Source: Chersky-267 sp963744115
Lineage (GTDB): Bacteria; Chloroflexota; Limnocylindria; Limnocylindrales; CSP1-4
Length of the DNA stretch: 64,000 nucleotides
Assembly: GCA_963744115.1 (NCBI GenBank)
Contig: CAVUSI010000002.1
Coordinates: 558,001-622,000 of the forward strand
Direction of reading: 5' to 3'
The notes under the pieces are model-generated. The model saw nothing but the letters and a program-made list of their open reading frames with translations, did not search any database and was not told the DNA's origin. The position numbers and the translations under genes are program-made. Shown piece after piece: positions 45,639 to 55,943 of this stretch. Numbering within the stretch: position 1 is the stretch's first letter; every line of letters begins with the position of its first letter.

Positions 45639-48053
45639 TTGACCGAAGAGCAGCAGGGCGGGACCGCGCCCGAGACGGAGGCGACCGCCGCCGTCACCGA
45701 TGAGGCGTCCCAGGCAGCCGTCGCCGTCGCCGACGAGCCCGCCGATATCCAGGCCACCGTCGCCGAGGCCGAAGCGGCCGAGGAGAAGGCGGCAGCCGCC
45801 GCGATCGCCGATGTCGAGGACACCGTCGCGACCGACGAAGCCGAGCTCGAGACCGCTGCGGCGGCCGAGATCGAGCGGCTGGCCGACGCCGCCGCCGCCA
45901 ACGACGCGAACGCCGAGCCGGCAGCCGAGGCGGCCGTCGGGGTGCTCGACACCGTCGCCGAGGTCGAGGCGGTCGAGGAAGCTGCTGCAGCACAGGTCGT
46001 CGCCGAGGTCGTCGAGACCGTCGCCGCCGACGAGGCCGCCCTGGAGCTCGCTGCCGAGATCGCCGACGCGCCGGCCGCCGCCGAGGAGGAGCCCGAGCCC
46101 GTGCGCGAGCTGGGTCCCGAGCCGTCGACGATGGAGGAGCTGCTCGCCGAGCAGGACTCGGACATCAAGAGCTTCAAGCACGGTGACGTGGTCGAGGGGA
46201 CCGTCGTCCGGATCGACAAGGACGAGATCCTCGTCGACATCGGAGCGAAGAGCGAGGGCGTGGTCTCGAACCGCGAGCTGTACGGTCGCAACGCCGAGTC
46301 CCAGCCCGCGCTGGCGATCGGCGACACCGTCCTGGTCTACGTCCTCCAGCCCGAGTCGCCCGAGGGACACGTCGTCCTGTCGCTCCGTCGGGCCGGCCTC
46401 GAGCGCAAGTGGCGCTCGATGCAGGAGCAGTTCGAGAGCGGCGTGATCATCGAGGCGCCGGTCATCGACCACAACAAGGGCGGCCTCATCGTCGACTGCG
46501 GCATCCGCGGCTTCGTGCCGATCAGCCAGATCGTCGACTTCCCGCGCCGACCGCAGAACGATCAGCCGCGCGACGCCGCGCAGGAGATCGCCGAGAAGCT
46601 GATGCCGTTCGTCGGCCGCAAGCTCCGGCTCAAGATCCTCGAGGTCAACCGCAAGGCCAATCGACTCATCCTGTCGGAGAAGGTCGCCCTCTACGAGGAG
46701 CGCCGCGAGAAGCGGGACGAGCTGTTCAGCAGCCTGCAGGTCGGCCAGAAGGTCAGCGGGACCGTCCGCTCGATCGCCCCGTTCGGGGTGTTCGTCGACC
46801 TCGGCGGGATCGACGGCCTGGTCCACAAGAGCGAGCTCAGCTGGAACAAGGTCAACAACCCCGAATCCGGCTACCAGGTCGGTGAGCAGGTCGAGGCCGA
46901 GGTCATCGACATCAACCATGAGCGGGGCCGGATCAGCCTGTCGATCCGCCGCCTCCAGCCGGATCCGTGGCACTCGACCGTCGCCGACTTCAAGGTCGGG
47001 GACATCATCGACGGGACCGTCACCAAGCTCGTCAACTTCGGTGCGTTCGTGCGCGTCCGCGACGGGCTCGAGGGCCTGATCCACATCAGCGAGCTGTCTC
47101 ATCAGCGGGTCGCCCATCCGGGCGACGTCGTCCACGAGGGTCAGACGCTCAAGCTCAAGATCATCTCGCTCGACTCCGAGCGACACCGCCTGGGCCTCAG
47201 CCTGAAGCAGGCCGAGGAGCCGCCGGCTCGTCCGGCCGCGACCGAGCCCGGCCCCGGCGCCGGCGCGCCGAGCAGCGGGCCGCGTCCCGAGCGCCGGCCG
47301 CGACCCGAGCGGGGCTACTCGATGGCCGACGCCGTCCAGGAGCCCGAGGGCGGGATCGACAACACGCTGGCATCGGCATTCGCCCAGGTCCGCCAGCAGC
47401 TCGCGGCTGCCGAGGTGGCCGACATCAAGGACGACGTCGCCTCCGACGAGTACGCCGAGGAGACCGCCGCCGCCGACACGGTCGGTGAGATCGCCGAGGC
47501 GGTCGCCGCCGACGAGGCTGACGAAGAGGCGGCCGCCGGAGCGGCCATCGCCGACATCGTCGACACGGTCGCGACCGACGAGGCTGTCGCCGAGGATGCC
47601 GCGGCCGGCAAGATCGCCGATATCGTCGGTGCCGTCGCCGAGGACGAGGCCGAGCTCGAGGCGGCTGCCGCCGCTGAGCTCGATCGGATCGTCGACGCGG
47701 CCGCTGCGAACGAGGCCAACGAGCCCGCCGCGACGACGGCCGCGGTCGACGTGATCGAAGCGGTCGCCGAGCGGGAGACGGCCGAGGAGTCGGTCGCCGC
47801 CGAGGCGATCGCCGACATCAAGGACGACCTCGCCTCCGACGAGTTTGAGGAGGAGTCGGTCGCCGCCGAGGCGATCGGCGGGATCGAGCAGACCGTGGCC
47901 GCCGACGAAGCGACCGAGGAGGCCGTGGCCGGTGCCGCGGTCGCCGACATCGCCGAGACGGTCGCCGATGACGAGGCCGTCCTCGAGGCGACCGCGGCCG
48001 AGGCGATCAAGGATGTCGCCGACAAGACGATGGAAGAGAACACCAAGGGCTGA
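45639..48053 (+). CDS. rpsA: 30S ribosomal protein S1 with long acidic repeat arms
   Basis: An 804-residue protein. The core has four S1 RNA-binding domains at about 180-251, 268-347, 366-438 and 450-524; it helps bring mRNA to the ribosome. On both sides lie very long acidic arms (about 1-165 and 588-804) made of Ala/Glu/Asp/Val repeats such as A-I-A-D-I-x-D-T-V-A-T-D-E-A. The two arms are similar to each other, so the module was duplicated to both ends. S1 normally has no such arms. Start is TTG at 45639 with GGAG about eleven bases upstream. Confidence 0.92.
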   Translation: MTEEQQGGTAPETEATAAVTDEASQAAVAVADEPADIQATVAEAEAAEEKAAAAAIADVEDTVATDEAELETAAAAEIERLADAAAANDANAEPAAEAAVGVLDTVAEVEAVEEAAAAQVVAEVVETVAADEAALELAAEIADAPAAAEEEPEPVRELGPEPSTMEELLAEQDSDIKSFKHGDVVEGTVVRIDKDEILVDIGAKSEGVVSNRELYGRNAESQPALAIGDTVLVYVLQPESPEGHVVLSLRRAGLERKWRSMQEQFESGVIIEAPVIDHNKGGLIVDCGIRGFVPISQIVDFPRRPQNDQPRDAAQEIAEKLMPFVGRKLRLKILEVNRKANRLILSEKVALYEERREKRDELFSSLQVGQKVSGTVRSIAPFGVFVDLGGIDGLVHKSELSWNKVNNPESGYQVGEQVEAEVIDINHERGRISLSIRRLQPDPWHSTVADFKVGDIIDGTVTKLVNFGAFVRVRDGLEGLIHISELSHQRVAHPGDVVHEGQTLKLKIISLDSERHRLGLSLKQAEEPPARPAATEPGPGAGAPSSGPRPERRPRPERGYSMADAVQEPEGGIDNTLASAFAQVRQQLAAAEVADIKDDVASDEYAEETAAADTVGEIAEAVAADEADEEAAAGAAIADIVDTVATDEAVAEDAAAGKIADIVGAVAEDEAELEAAAAAELDRIVDAAAANEANEPAATTAAVDVIEAVAERETAEESVAAEAIADIKDDLASDEFEEESVAAEAIGGIEQTVAADEATEEAVAGAAVADIAETVADDEAVLEATAAEAIKDVADKTMEENTKG

Positions 48054-48074
48054 CCGCGCCCGCTCCGCTCTGAG

Positions 48075-48104
48075 ACGACCCGTCGGGACGACCCGGCGGG
48101 TCGT
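48075..48104 (+). terminator. Possible terminator after rpsA
   Basis: ACGACCCG (48075-48082) pairs with CGGGTCGT (48097-48104) around a 14-base loop. The T-run after it is poor, so its strength is doubtful. Confidence 0.4.
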
Positions 48105-48263
48105 TCGAATCCTTGCCCCATCCACCGGGCGCCGGCCGGCGTATCGATGGTGGGACAAGGTGGCGGCCACCTCGAACGGCGTTGGTCACGCCGCGAGATG
48201 GCCGTGCTAGCATGGCCCATGGCGTCCACGGTGGCGCCTGGAGAGGAACAGGCGTTCGACCGG

Positions 48264-50741
<2,478 letters not shown>

Positions 50742-50757
50742 CCGGCGGGCCGGGCCG

Positions 50758-52188
50758 ATGGCGAAGAGCCACAGCCGTTTCGTCTGCCAATCGTGCGGTG
50801 ACGCGTTCCTGCGCTGGGAGGGCCAGTGCCGGACCTGCGAGGCGTGGAACACCCTCGTCGAGACCGTCGTACGCGAGCCCGCCCGGGCCGCGCGCAGCCC
50901 GTCCGCGTCCGTGCTGGCCGGTCGCGGCGCGCCCGAACCGCTGCGGACGATCGCCGAGGCGGACATCCCGCGCCTCTCGGTCGGCATCGACGAGCTCGAT
51001 CGGGTCCTCGGGGGCGGCCTGGTGCCGGGCTCGTTGGTCCTGCTCAGCGGCGAGCCGGGCATCGGCAAGTCGACCCTCCTGCTCCAGGCCGCGGCGGGCG
51101 TCGCCGCCCGGGTCGGGCCTTCGGGCGGCCACGTCCTGTACGCGACCGGCGAGGAGTCGAGCGGCCAGGTCCGTCTCCGCGCCTCGAGGCTCGGGCTGCT
51201 CGACGGACCGGCCGGCGAGGCGGTCCGGGTCGTTCCCGAGAGTGAGATCGGGCGGATCGTCGAGCTGGCGCGGACGGAGCGGCCGGGCCTCGTCATCGTG
51301 GACTCGATCCAGACCGCCACCGTCGACGACCTCGACGGGCCGGCCGGCAGTGTCGGGCAGGTCCGCGAGTCCGCCCTCCGGCTGATGGAGCTGGCCAAGG
51401 GCGACGGGATCGCCGTCGTCCTCGTCGGCCACGTCACCAAGGACGGCACGATCGCCGGACCCAAGACTCTCGAGCACCTCGTCGATGCGGTCCTCGGCCT
51501 CGAAGGCGACCGTTCGGCCGGGCTGCGACTGCTCCGCGCGTCGAAGAACCGGTTCGGCTCGACCGAGGAGGTCGGGGTGTTCGAGATGGGTGAGCACGGA
51601 CTCGATGAGCTGACCGATCCGGCTCGGGCCTTCCTGGTCGAACACGACGGAGCCGCACCGGGCAGCGTCGTCGCGCCCACCCTCGAGGGCAGCCGCCCCC
51701 TCCTCGTCGAGGTCCAGGCGCTCGTCGCACCGGTCAGCTATGGCACGCCGCGCCGAACGGGGGTCGGGATCGACCCGAACCGGCTGGCGCTGCTCGTCGC
51801 GGTCCTCGGCCGGCGAGCCGGGATCGGTCTCGGCAGCCACGACGTCTACGCCAACCTCGCCGGCGGCCTCAGCCTCGAGGAACCGGGGCTCGACCTGCCG
51901 CTCGCCCTGGCCCTGGCCTCGTCCCTGCGCGACCGTCCCGTCCGACCGGCGACCGTCGCGATCGGCGAAGTCGGCCTGCTCGGCGAGCTGCGCAGCGTCA
52001 CCGGGCTCGAACGCCGTCTGCGCGAGGCCGCCCGGCTTGGGTTCGTCCGGGCGATCGTGCCCCGTTCGGCCCGGGGAGGGCCCCCGCCGGTCGTCGATGG
52101 GCTGGACGTGCTGGCCGTCGGGACGCTCCGCGAGGCGATCGGAGTGGCCCTGGAAACCGACAGTCGCTCGCCGGCGATGCTAGTCTGA
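50758..52188 (+). CDS. radA: DNA repair protein RadA
   Basis: Branch-migration helicase in recombination. The 476-residue protein has an N-terminal zinc finger (C-Q-S-C-G...C-R-T-C), a RecA-like ATPase with Walker A G-E-P-G-I-G-K-S-T, the RadA-specific K-N-R-F-G motif, and a C-terminal Lon-like domain (G-L-S-L-E-E-P-G-L-D-L). The clpC-radA order is common in Gram-positive and related bacteria. Confidence 0.96.
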   Translation: MAKSHSRFVCQSCGDAFLRWEGQCRTCEAWNTLVETVVREPARAARSPSASVLAGRGAPEPLRTIAEADIPRLSVGIDELDRVLGGGLVPGSLVLLSGEPGIGKSTLLLQAAAGVAARVGPSGGHVLYATGEESSGQVRLRASRLGLLDGPAGEAVRVVPESEIGRIVELARTERPGLVIVDSIQTATVDDLDGPAGSVGQVRESALRLMELAKGDGIAVVLVGHVTKDGTIAGPKTLEHLVDAVLGLEGDRSAGLRLLRASKNRFGSTEEVGVFEMGEHGLDELTDPARAFLVEHDGAAPGSVVAPTLEGSRPLLVEVQALVAPVSYGTPRRTGVGIDPNRLALLVAVLGRRAGIGLGSHDVYANLAGGLSLEEPGLDLPLALALASSLRDRPVRPATVAIGEVGLLGELRSVTGLERRLREAARLGFVRAIVPRSARGGPPPVVDGLDVLAVGTLREAIGVALETDSRSPAMLV

Positions 52189-52252
52189 CGCCCGCACCGC
52201 ACGGTCCGCGGTCGCCCACGTCCGCCTTGAGCCGGGAGCGCGTCCACCCACC

Positions 52253-53314
52253 GTGATCCGGAACATCCGCATCCTCGGCGCTGCTCTGGGCGGCATCGTC
52301 GGCCTGGCGCTGGCGACGTCGCTCGGCGGCGTGTTCGATCGGAGCGGCCCGTACTACGGGTTCTTCCTCGCGGCCTGGGTCGTGGCCTGGATCGTGGTCG
52401 GCTTCGCGCTCCTGCCATACCTCACGATCGTCCCGGCCGAATGGCTCGTCCGAAGCGCCCAGAACCTGTCGACCGCGGAGTTCGTGACCGCCGTCGGCGG
52501 CTTCCTCATCGGGTTGCTGATGGGCCTCCTGCTCGGGATCCCGCTGTCGAACCTGCCCGACCCGCTCGGGAAGTGGCTGCCACTGGCGACATCGCTCGGG
52601 CTCGGCCTCGGGATGGTCGGCCTGACAGTGGCCAAGCGGCAGGATCTCGTCACCGCCGCCGAGGCGCTCGGCATCTTCCGCCGGCCGGAGGCCGAGGACG
52701 GGACGATCCGGCGGGGCGACCCGCACATCGTCGTCGATACGAGCGCGATCATCGACGGGCGGATCGCCGAGATCGCCGAGTCCGGGTTCATCTACGGCAC
52801 GCTGGTCGTGCCGCGGTTCGTCCTCGATGAGCTCCAGCACATCGCCGACAGCGCCGACACGCTCCGCCGGAACCGCGGACGGCGCGGCCTCGAGATCCTG
52901 GCCCGGATGCAGAAGGATTCGCCGACCCCGGTCGAGATCGTCACCGACGACTTCCCGGACATCCCGGAGGTCGACGCCAAGCTGGTCGCCCTGGCCAAGC
53001 GGCGCAGCGGCGCGATCCTGACCAACGACTTCAACCTCAACCGGGTCGCCGAGCTGCAGGGCCTCCGCGTCCTCAACATCAACTCACTGGCCAACGCGGT
53101 CAAGCCCGCGGTCCTGCCGGGCGAGGAGCTGCGGGTCCGCGTCATCCAGGAGGGCAAGGAGGCCGGCCAGGGCGTCGGCTTCCTCGACGACGGGACGATG
53201 ATCGTCGTCGAGGGCGGGGCCCGGTATATCGACAAGGATCTCGACGTCGCCGTCACCCGCGTCCTCCAGACGGTGGCCGGGCGGATGATCTTCGCCCAGC
53301 CGCGCCTGGATTGA
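52253..53314 (+). CDS. PIN-TRAM domain membrane protein (YacL-like)
   Basis: A 353-residue protein with four membrane helices (residues about 5-130), then a PIN nuclease domain (V-V-D-T-S-A-I-I-D-G-R at about 160, with acidic residues later, including N-D-F-N-L) and a C-terminal TRAM domain (about 290-350; G-x-G-x-L-x-D-G-T-M-I-V-V-E). YacL-type proteins of this layout are thought to be RNases, with no settled substrate. The radA-yacL-ispD order matches Bacillus and relatives. Start GTG at 52253. Confidence 0.92.
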   Translation: MIRNIRILGAALGGIVGLALATSLGGVFDRSGPYYGFFLAAWVVAWIVVGFALLPYLTIVPAEWLVRSAQNLSTAEFVTAVGGFLIGLLMGLLLGIPLSNLPDPLGKWLPLATSLGLGLGMVGLTVAKRQDLVTAAEALGIFRRPEAEDGTIRRGDPHIVVDTSAIIDGRIAEIAESGFIYGTLVVPRFVLDELQHIADSADTLRRNRGRRGLEILARMQKDSPTPVEIVTDDFPDIPEVDAKLVALAKRRSGAILTNDFNLNRVAELQGLRVLNINSLANAVKPAVLPGEELRVRVIQEGKEAGQGVGFLDDGTMIVVEGGARYIDKDLDVAVTRVLQTVAGRMIFAQPRLD

Positions 53315-54531
53315 CGGCCAGACCCGCCGACCCGTCCGGGGTCGGTGCAGCGGTCCGGGCCGATGCGATCGTCGTCGCCGCGGGCGCGTCCCGCCGGATG
53401 GGCGGGGTCGACAAGCTCATGGCGCCGATCGGCGACCGCCCGCTGCTCGCCTGGACGCTCGCGGCGATCGCGGCCGCTCCGGAGGTGGAGCGGATCGTGC
53501 TCGTGGTCTCAGGCGACGCCGTGGCACCGATCCGTGACGCGGCCTGGCTTCCGGGATCGGTCATCGACGTGGTCGCGGGAGGCGACCGCCGCCAGGAATC
53601 GACCGCCGCCGGACTCCGCGTCCTGACGACGCTCGACGGCCTGGGGACCGCGGCCGGCGATCGCGTGGTGCTGGTCCACGATGGCGGCCGACCGGTCGTC
53701 TCAGCCGTGCTGGTCGGCGCGGTGGCCAGGGCCGCGGCCGCCGAGGGTGCGGCGATCCCCGTGGTCCCGGTCGTCGAGACCATCAAGCGGATCGACGGCG
53801 GGCTGGTCGCGGCGACGGTCGATCGGGCGGAGCTCGGGGCGGCGCAGACCCCGCAGGGGGTCCGGCGGTCGATCCTGCTCGAGGCGCTGGTGCGCTTTCC
53901 GGCCGACGGTCCGCAGACCTGGACCGATGAGGCCGGTCTGCTCGAGGCCTGTAGAATCCCGGTCCATGCCATCCCCGGTGAGCCGATGAATCTCAAGGTG
54001 ACCACGCCCGACGACCTCGGGCGCGCCACCCATGCCCTGCTCGGCCGGGAGCTGCCGCGCATCGGGTTCGGGGAGGACGGTCATCCGTTCGGACCGGGCG
54101 AGTCGCTGGCGCTCGGCGGCATCGCGATCGACGGCGCCCCGCGACTGGATGGTCACTCGGACGGCGACGTGGCACTCCACGCCGTCGCCGACGCGCTCCT
54201 CGGGGCGGCCGGCCTCGGCGATCTCGGTCGGATCTTTCCGGCTGATGCCACCACGCCGAGGGGGGTCGCCAGCGCCGAGCTGCTGACCGAGGTCGTCCGG
54301 CGGCTCCGCGACGTCGGCCTGCGGCCCGCCCAGGTCGACCTGACGATCATCGCGGCTCGTCCGCGACTCGCCGGCCGACTGGAAGAGATGCGGGCCGCGC
54401 TCGCGGACCTGGTCGGCCTGCCGCCGGACCGCGTCAACGTCAAGGCGTCGACCGGGAACCTGGCGGGCTTCGAGGGGGCGGGGCGGGGGATCACCGCCCG
54501 AGCCGTGGTCGTGCTGGACTCCGCCCGATGA
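53311..54531 (+). CDS. ispDF: Bifunctional IspD-IspF (MEP pathway)
   Basis: A 406-residue fusion for isoprenoid synthesis. IspD (about 18-235) joins MEP to CTP: V-V-A-A-G-A-S-R-R-M-G-G-V-D-K at 21-35 and V-H-D-G-G-R-P. IspF (about 247-406) makes the cyclic diphosphate: metal ligands Asp256 and His258 in E-D-G-H, and His290 in G-H-S-D-G-D-V-A-L-H. IspE, the middle enzyme, is not nearby. Start TTG at 53311 overlaps the upstream stop (TTGA). The stop overlaps cysS (ATGA). Confidence 0.95.
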   Translation: MTARPADPSGVGAAVRADAIVVAAGASRRMGGVDKLMAPIGDRPLLAWTLAAIAAAPEVERIVLVVSGDAVAPIRDAAWLPGSVIDVVAGGDRRQESTAAGLRVLTTLDGLGTAAGDRVVLVHDGGRPVVSAVLVGAVARAAAAEGAAIPVVPVVETIKRIDGGLVAATVDRAELGAAQTPQGVRRSILLEALVRFPADGPQTWTDEAGLLEACRIPVHAIPGEPMNLKVTTPDDLGRATHALLGRELPRIGFGEDGHPFGPGESLALGGIAIDGAPRLDGHSDGDVALHAVADALLGAAGLGDLGRIFPADATTPRGVASAELLTEVVRRLRDVGLRPAQVDLTIIAARPRLAGRLEEMRAALADLVGLPPDRVNVKASTGNLAGFEGAGRGITARAVVVLDSAR

Positions 54532-55943
54532 CCGTCCGGCTGCTCGACACGCTGTCCGGCCGCCAGCGCGACCTCGTCCCGCTCGAGGACGATCACGTGC
54601 GGGTCTACAGCTGCGGCCCGACCGTCTACGGCCCCGCTCACATCGGCAACTTCCGGTCGTTCCTGTTCGCCGACCTGCTCGTCCGGCACCTCCGCTGGCG
54701 TGGGTCTCGGGTCACCTGGGTGATGAACGTCACGGACATCGACGACAAGATCATCCGCGGCGCGGCTGCGGCCGGAGTGTCGATCGAGGCGCTGACCGAT
54801 CGTTGGACCGAGCGGTTCCTGGCCGATGCGGCGGCCCTCAGGATGAGCCAGCCCGAGGTCCTCCCGCGCGCGACCGGCCATATCGAGGAGATCGTCGCGC
54901 TGGTCGAGATCCTGCTCGACAAGGGTCACGCGTACCGGACCGACGACGGCTCGATCTTCTTCCGGATCGCGTCCTGGCCGCCGTACGGCAAGCTCGCCCG
55001 GCTGGACCCGGACCAGCTCCGGGTCGGGGAGCGGGTCGAGGCCGACGAGTACGCCAAGGACGACGTCCGGGACTTCGCCGTTTGGAAGGGCCCGAAGCCC
55101 GGGGAGCCGTCGTGGTCGACCCGGATCGGCGAGGGTCGACCGGGCTGGCACATCGAGTGCTCGGCGATGGCGATGAAGCATCTCGGCCCGAGCTTCGACA
55201 TCCACACCGGGGGCATCGACCTGATCTTCCCCCATCACGAGGACGAGATCGCCCAGAGCGAGGCCGCGACCGGCCAGGAGTTCGTCCGGACGTGGCTCCA
55301 TTGCGCCCACCTCCAGATGGGCGGGGCGAAGATGGCGCGGTCCGAGGGCAACATCGCCCTCGTCGGGGACCTGCTGGACCGGGGGATCTCGGCTCGGGCG
55401 CTCCGCTACGCGCTCATCGCCGCCCACTATCGCGCGAGCCTGAGCTACACCGACGAGTCGCTGGCAGCGGCGACCGCCGCGATCGAGCGTCTCGACGCGG
55501 CCTACCTCGCGCTGGCCGGCTACCACGAGGACCGGACCGACGACGCCACCCTGCCCGCGGCGCTGGAGACCGCACGGACCGCGTTCGGGGCCGCACTTGA
55601 TGATGACCTGAACATCTCCCCGGCCCTGGCGGCAGTCTTCGACCTGGTCCGTGACCTCAACCGCCGGATCGATGCCCGGACGATGTCGACCTCCGACGCC
55701 GATCGCGCCGTCGCCGTCCTGCGCGACCTCGATCGCGTCCTCGCGATCGGCCCCGACCTCGAGGCCTCGGCCCTCGAACCCGACCTCCAGGGCCTTGTCG
55801 ACGCCCGTGCGGCCGCCCGCGCCGCGCGCGACTGGGCAGCATCCGACCGTCTCCGCGACGAGCTCGCCGAGCGTGGGATCGTCATCGAGGATTCGCGCGA
55901 TGGGCAGCGCTGGCGAAGATCAGGGGTGACCAGCGATGCCTAG
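54528..55943 (+). CDS. cysS: Cysteine--tRNA ligase
   Basis: Class I synthetase, 471 residues. Zinc Cys29 in Y-S-C-G-P-T-V-Y, H-I-G-N at 38-41 (HIGH motif), W-H-I-E-C-S-A-M-A (zinc Cys211), and K-M-A-R-S at 268-272, a variant of KMSKS. The C-terminal helical domain follows. It overlaps ispDF by four bases and the next gene by eight. The order ispD/F-cysS-SpoU methyltransferase is well conserved. Confidence 0.97.
   Translation: MTVRLLDTLSGRQRDLVPLEDDHVRVYSCGPTVYGPAHIGNFRSFLFADLLVRHLRWRGSRVTWVMNVTDIDDKIIRGAAAAGVSIEALTDRWTERFLADAAALRMSQPEVLPRATGHIEEIVALVEILLDKGHAYRTDDGSIFFRIASWPPYGKLARLDPDQLRVGERVEADEYAKDDVRDFAVWKGPKPGEPSWSTRIGEGRPGWHIECSAMAMKHLGPSFDIHTGGIDLIFPHHEDEIAQSEAATGQEFVRTWLHCAHLQMGGAKMARSEGNIALVGDLLDRGISARALRYALIAAHYRASLSYTDESLAAATAAIERLDAAYLALAGYHEDRTDDATLPAALETARTAFGAALDDDLNISPALAAVFDLVRDLNRRIDARTMSTSDADRAVAVLRDLDRVLAIGPDLEASALEPDLQGLVDARAAARAARDWAASDRLRDELAERGIVIEDSRDGQRWRRSGVTSDA

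Noticed and set aside
45060..48170. 1036-codon reverse frame with Gly/Asp/Leu repeats opposite rpsA
   Set aside because: Its repeats mirror the Ala/Glu repeats of rpsA; rpsA has four S1 domains and a ribosome-binding site.
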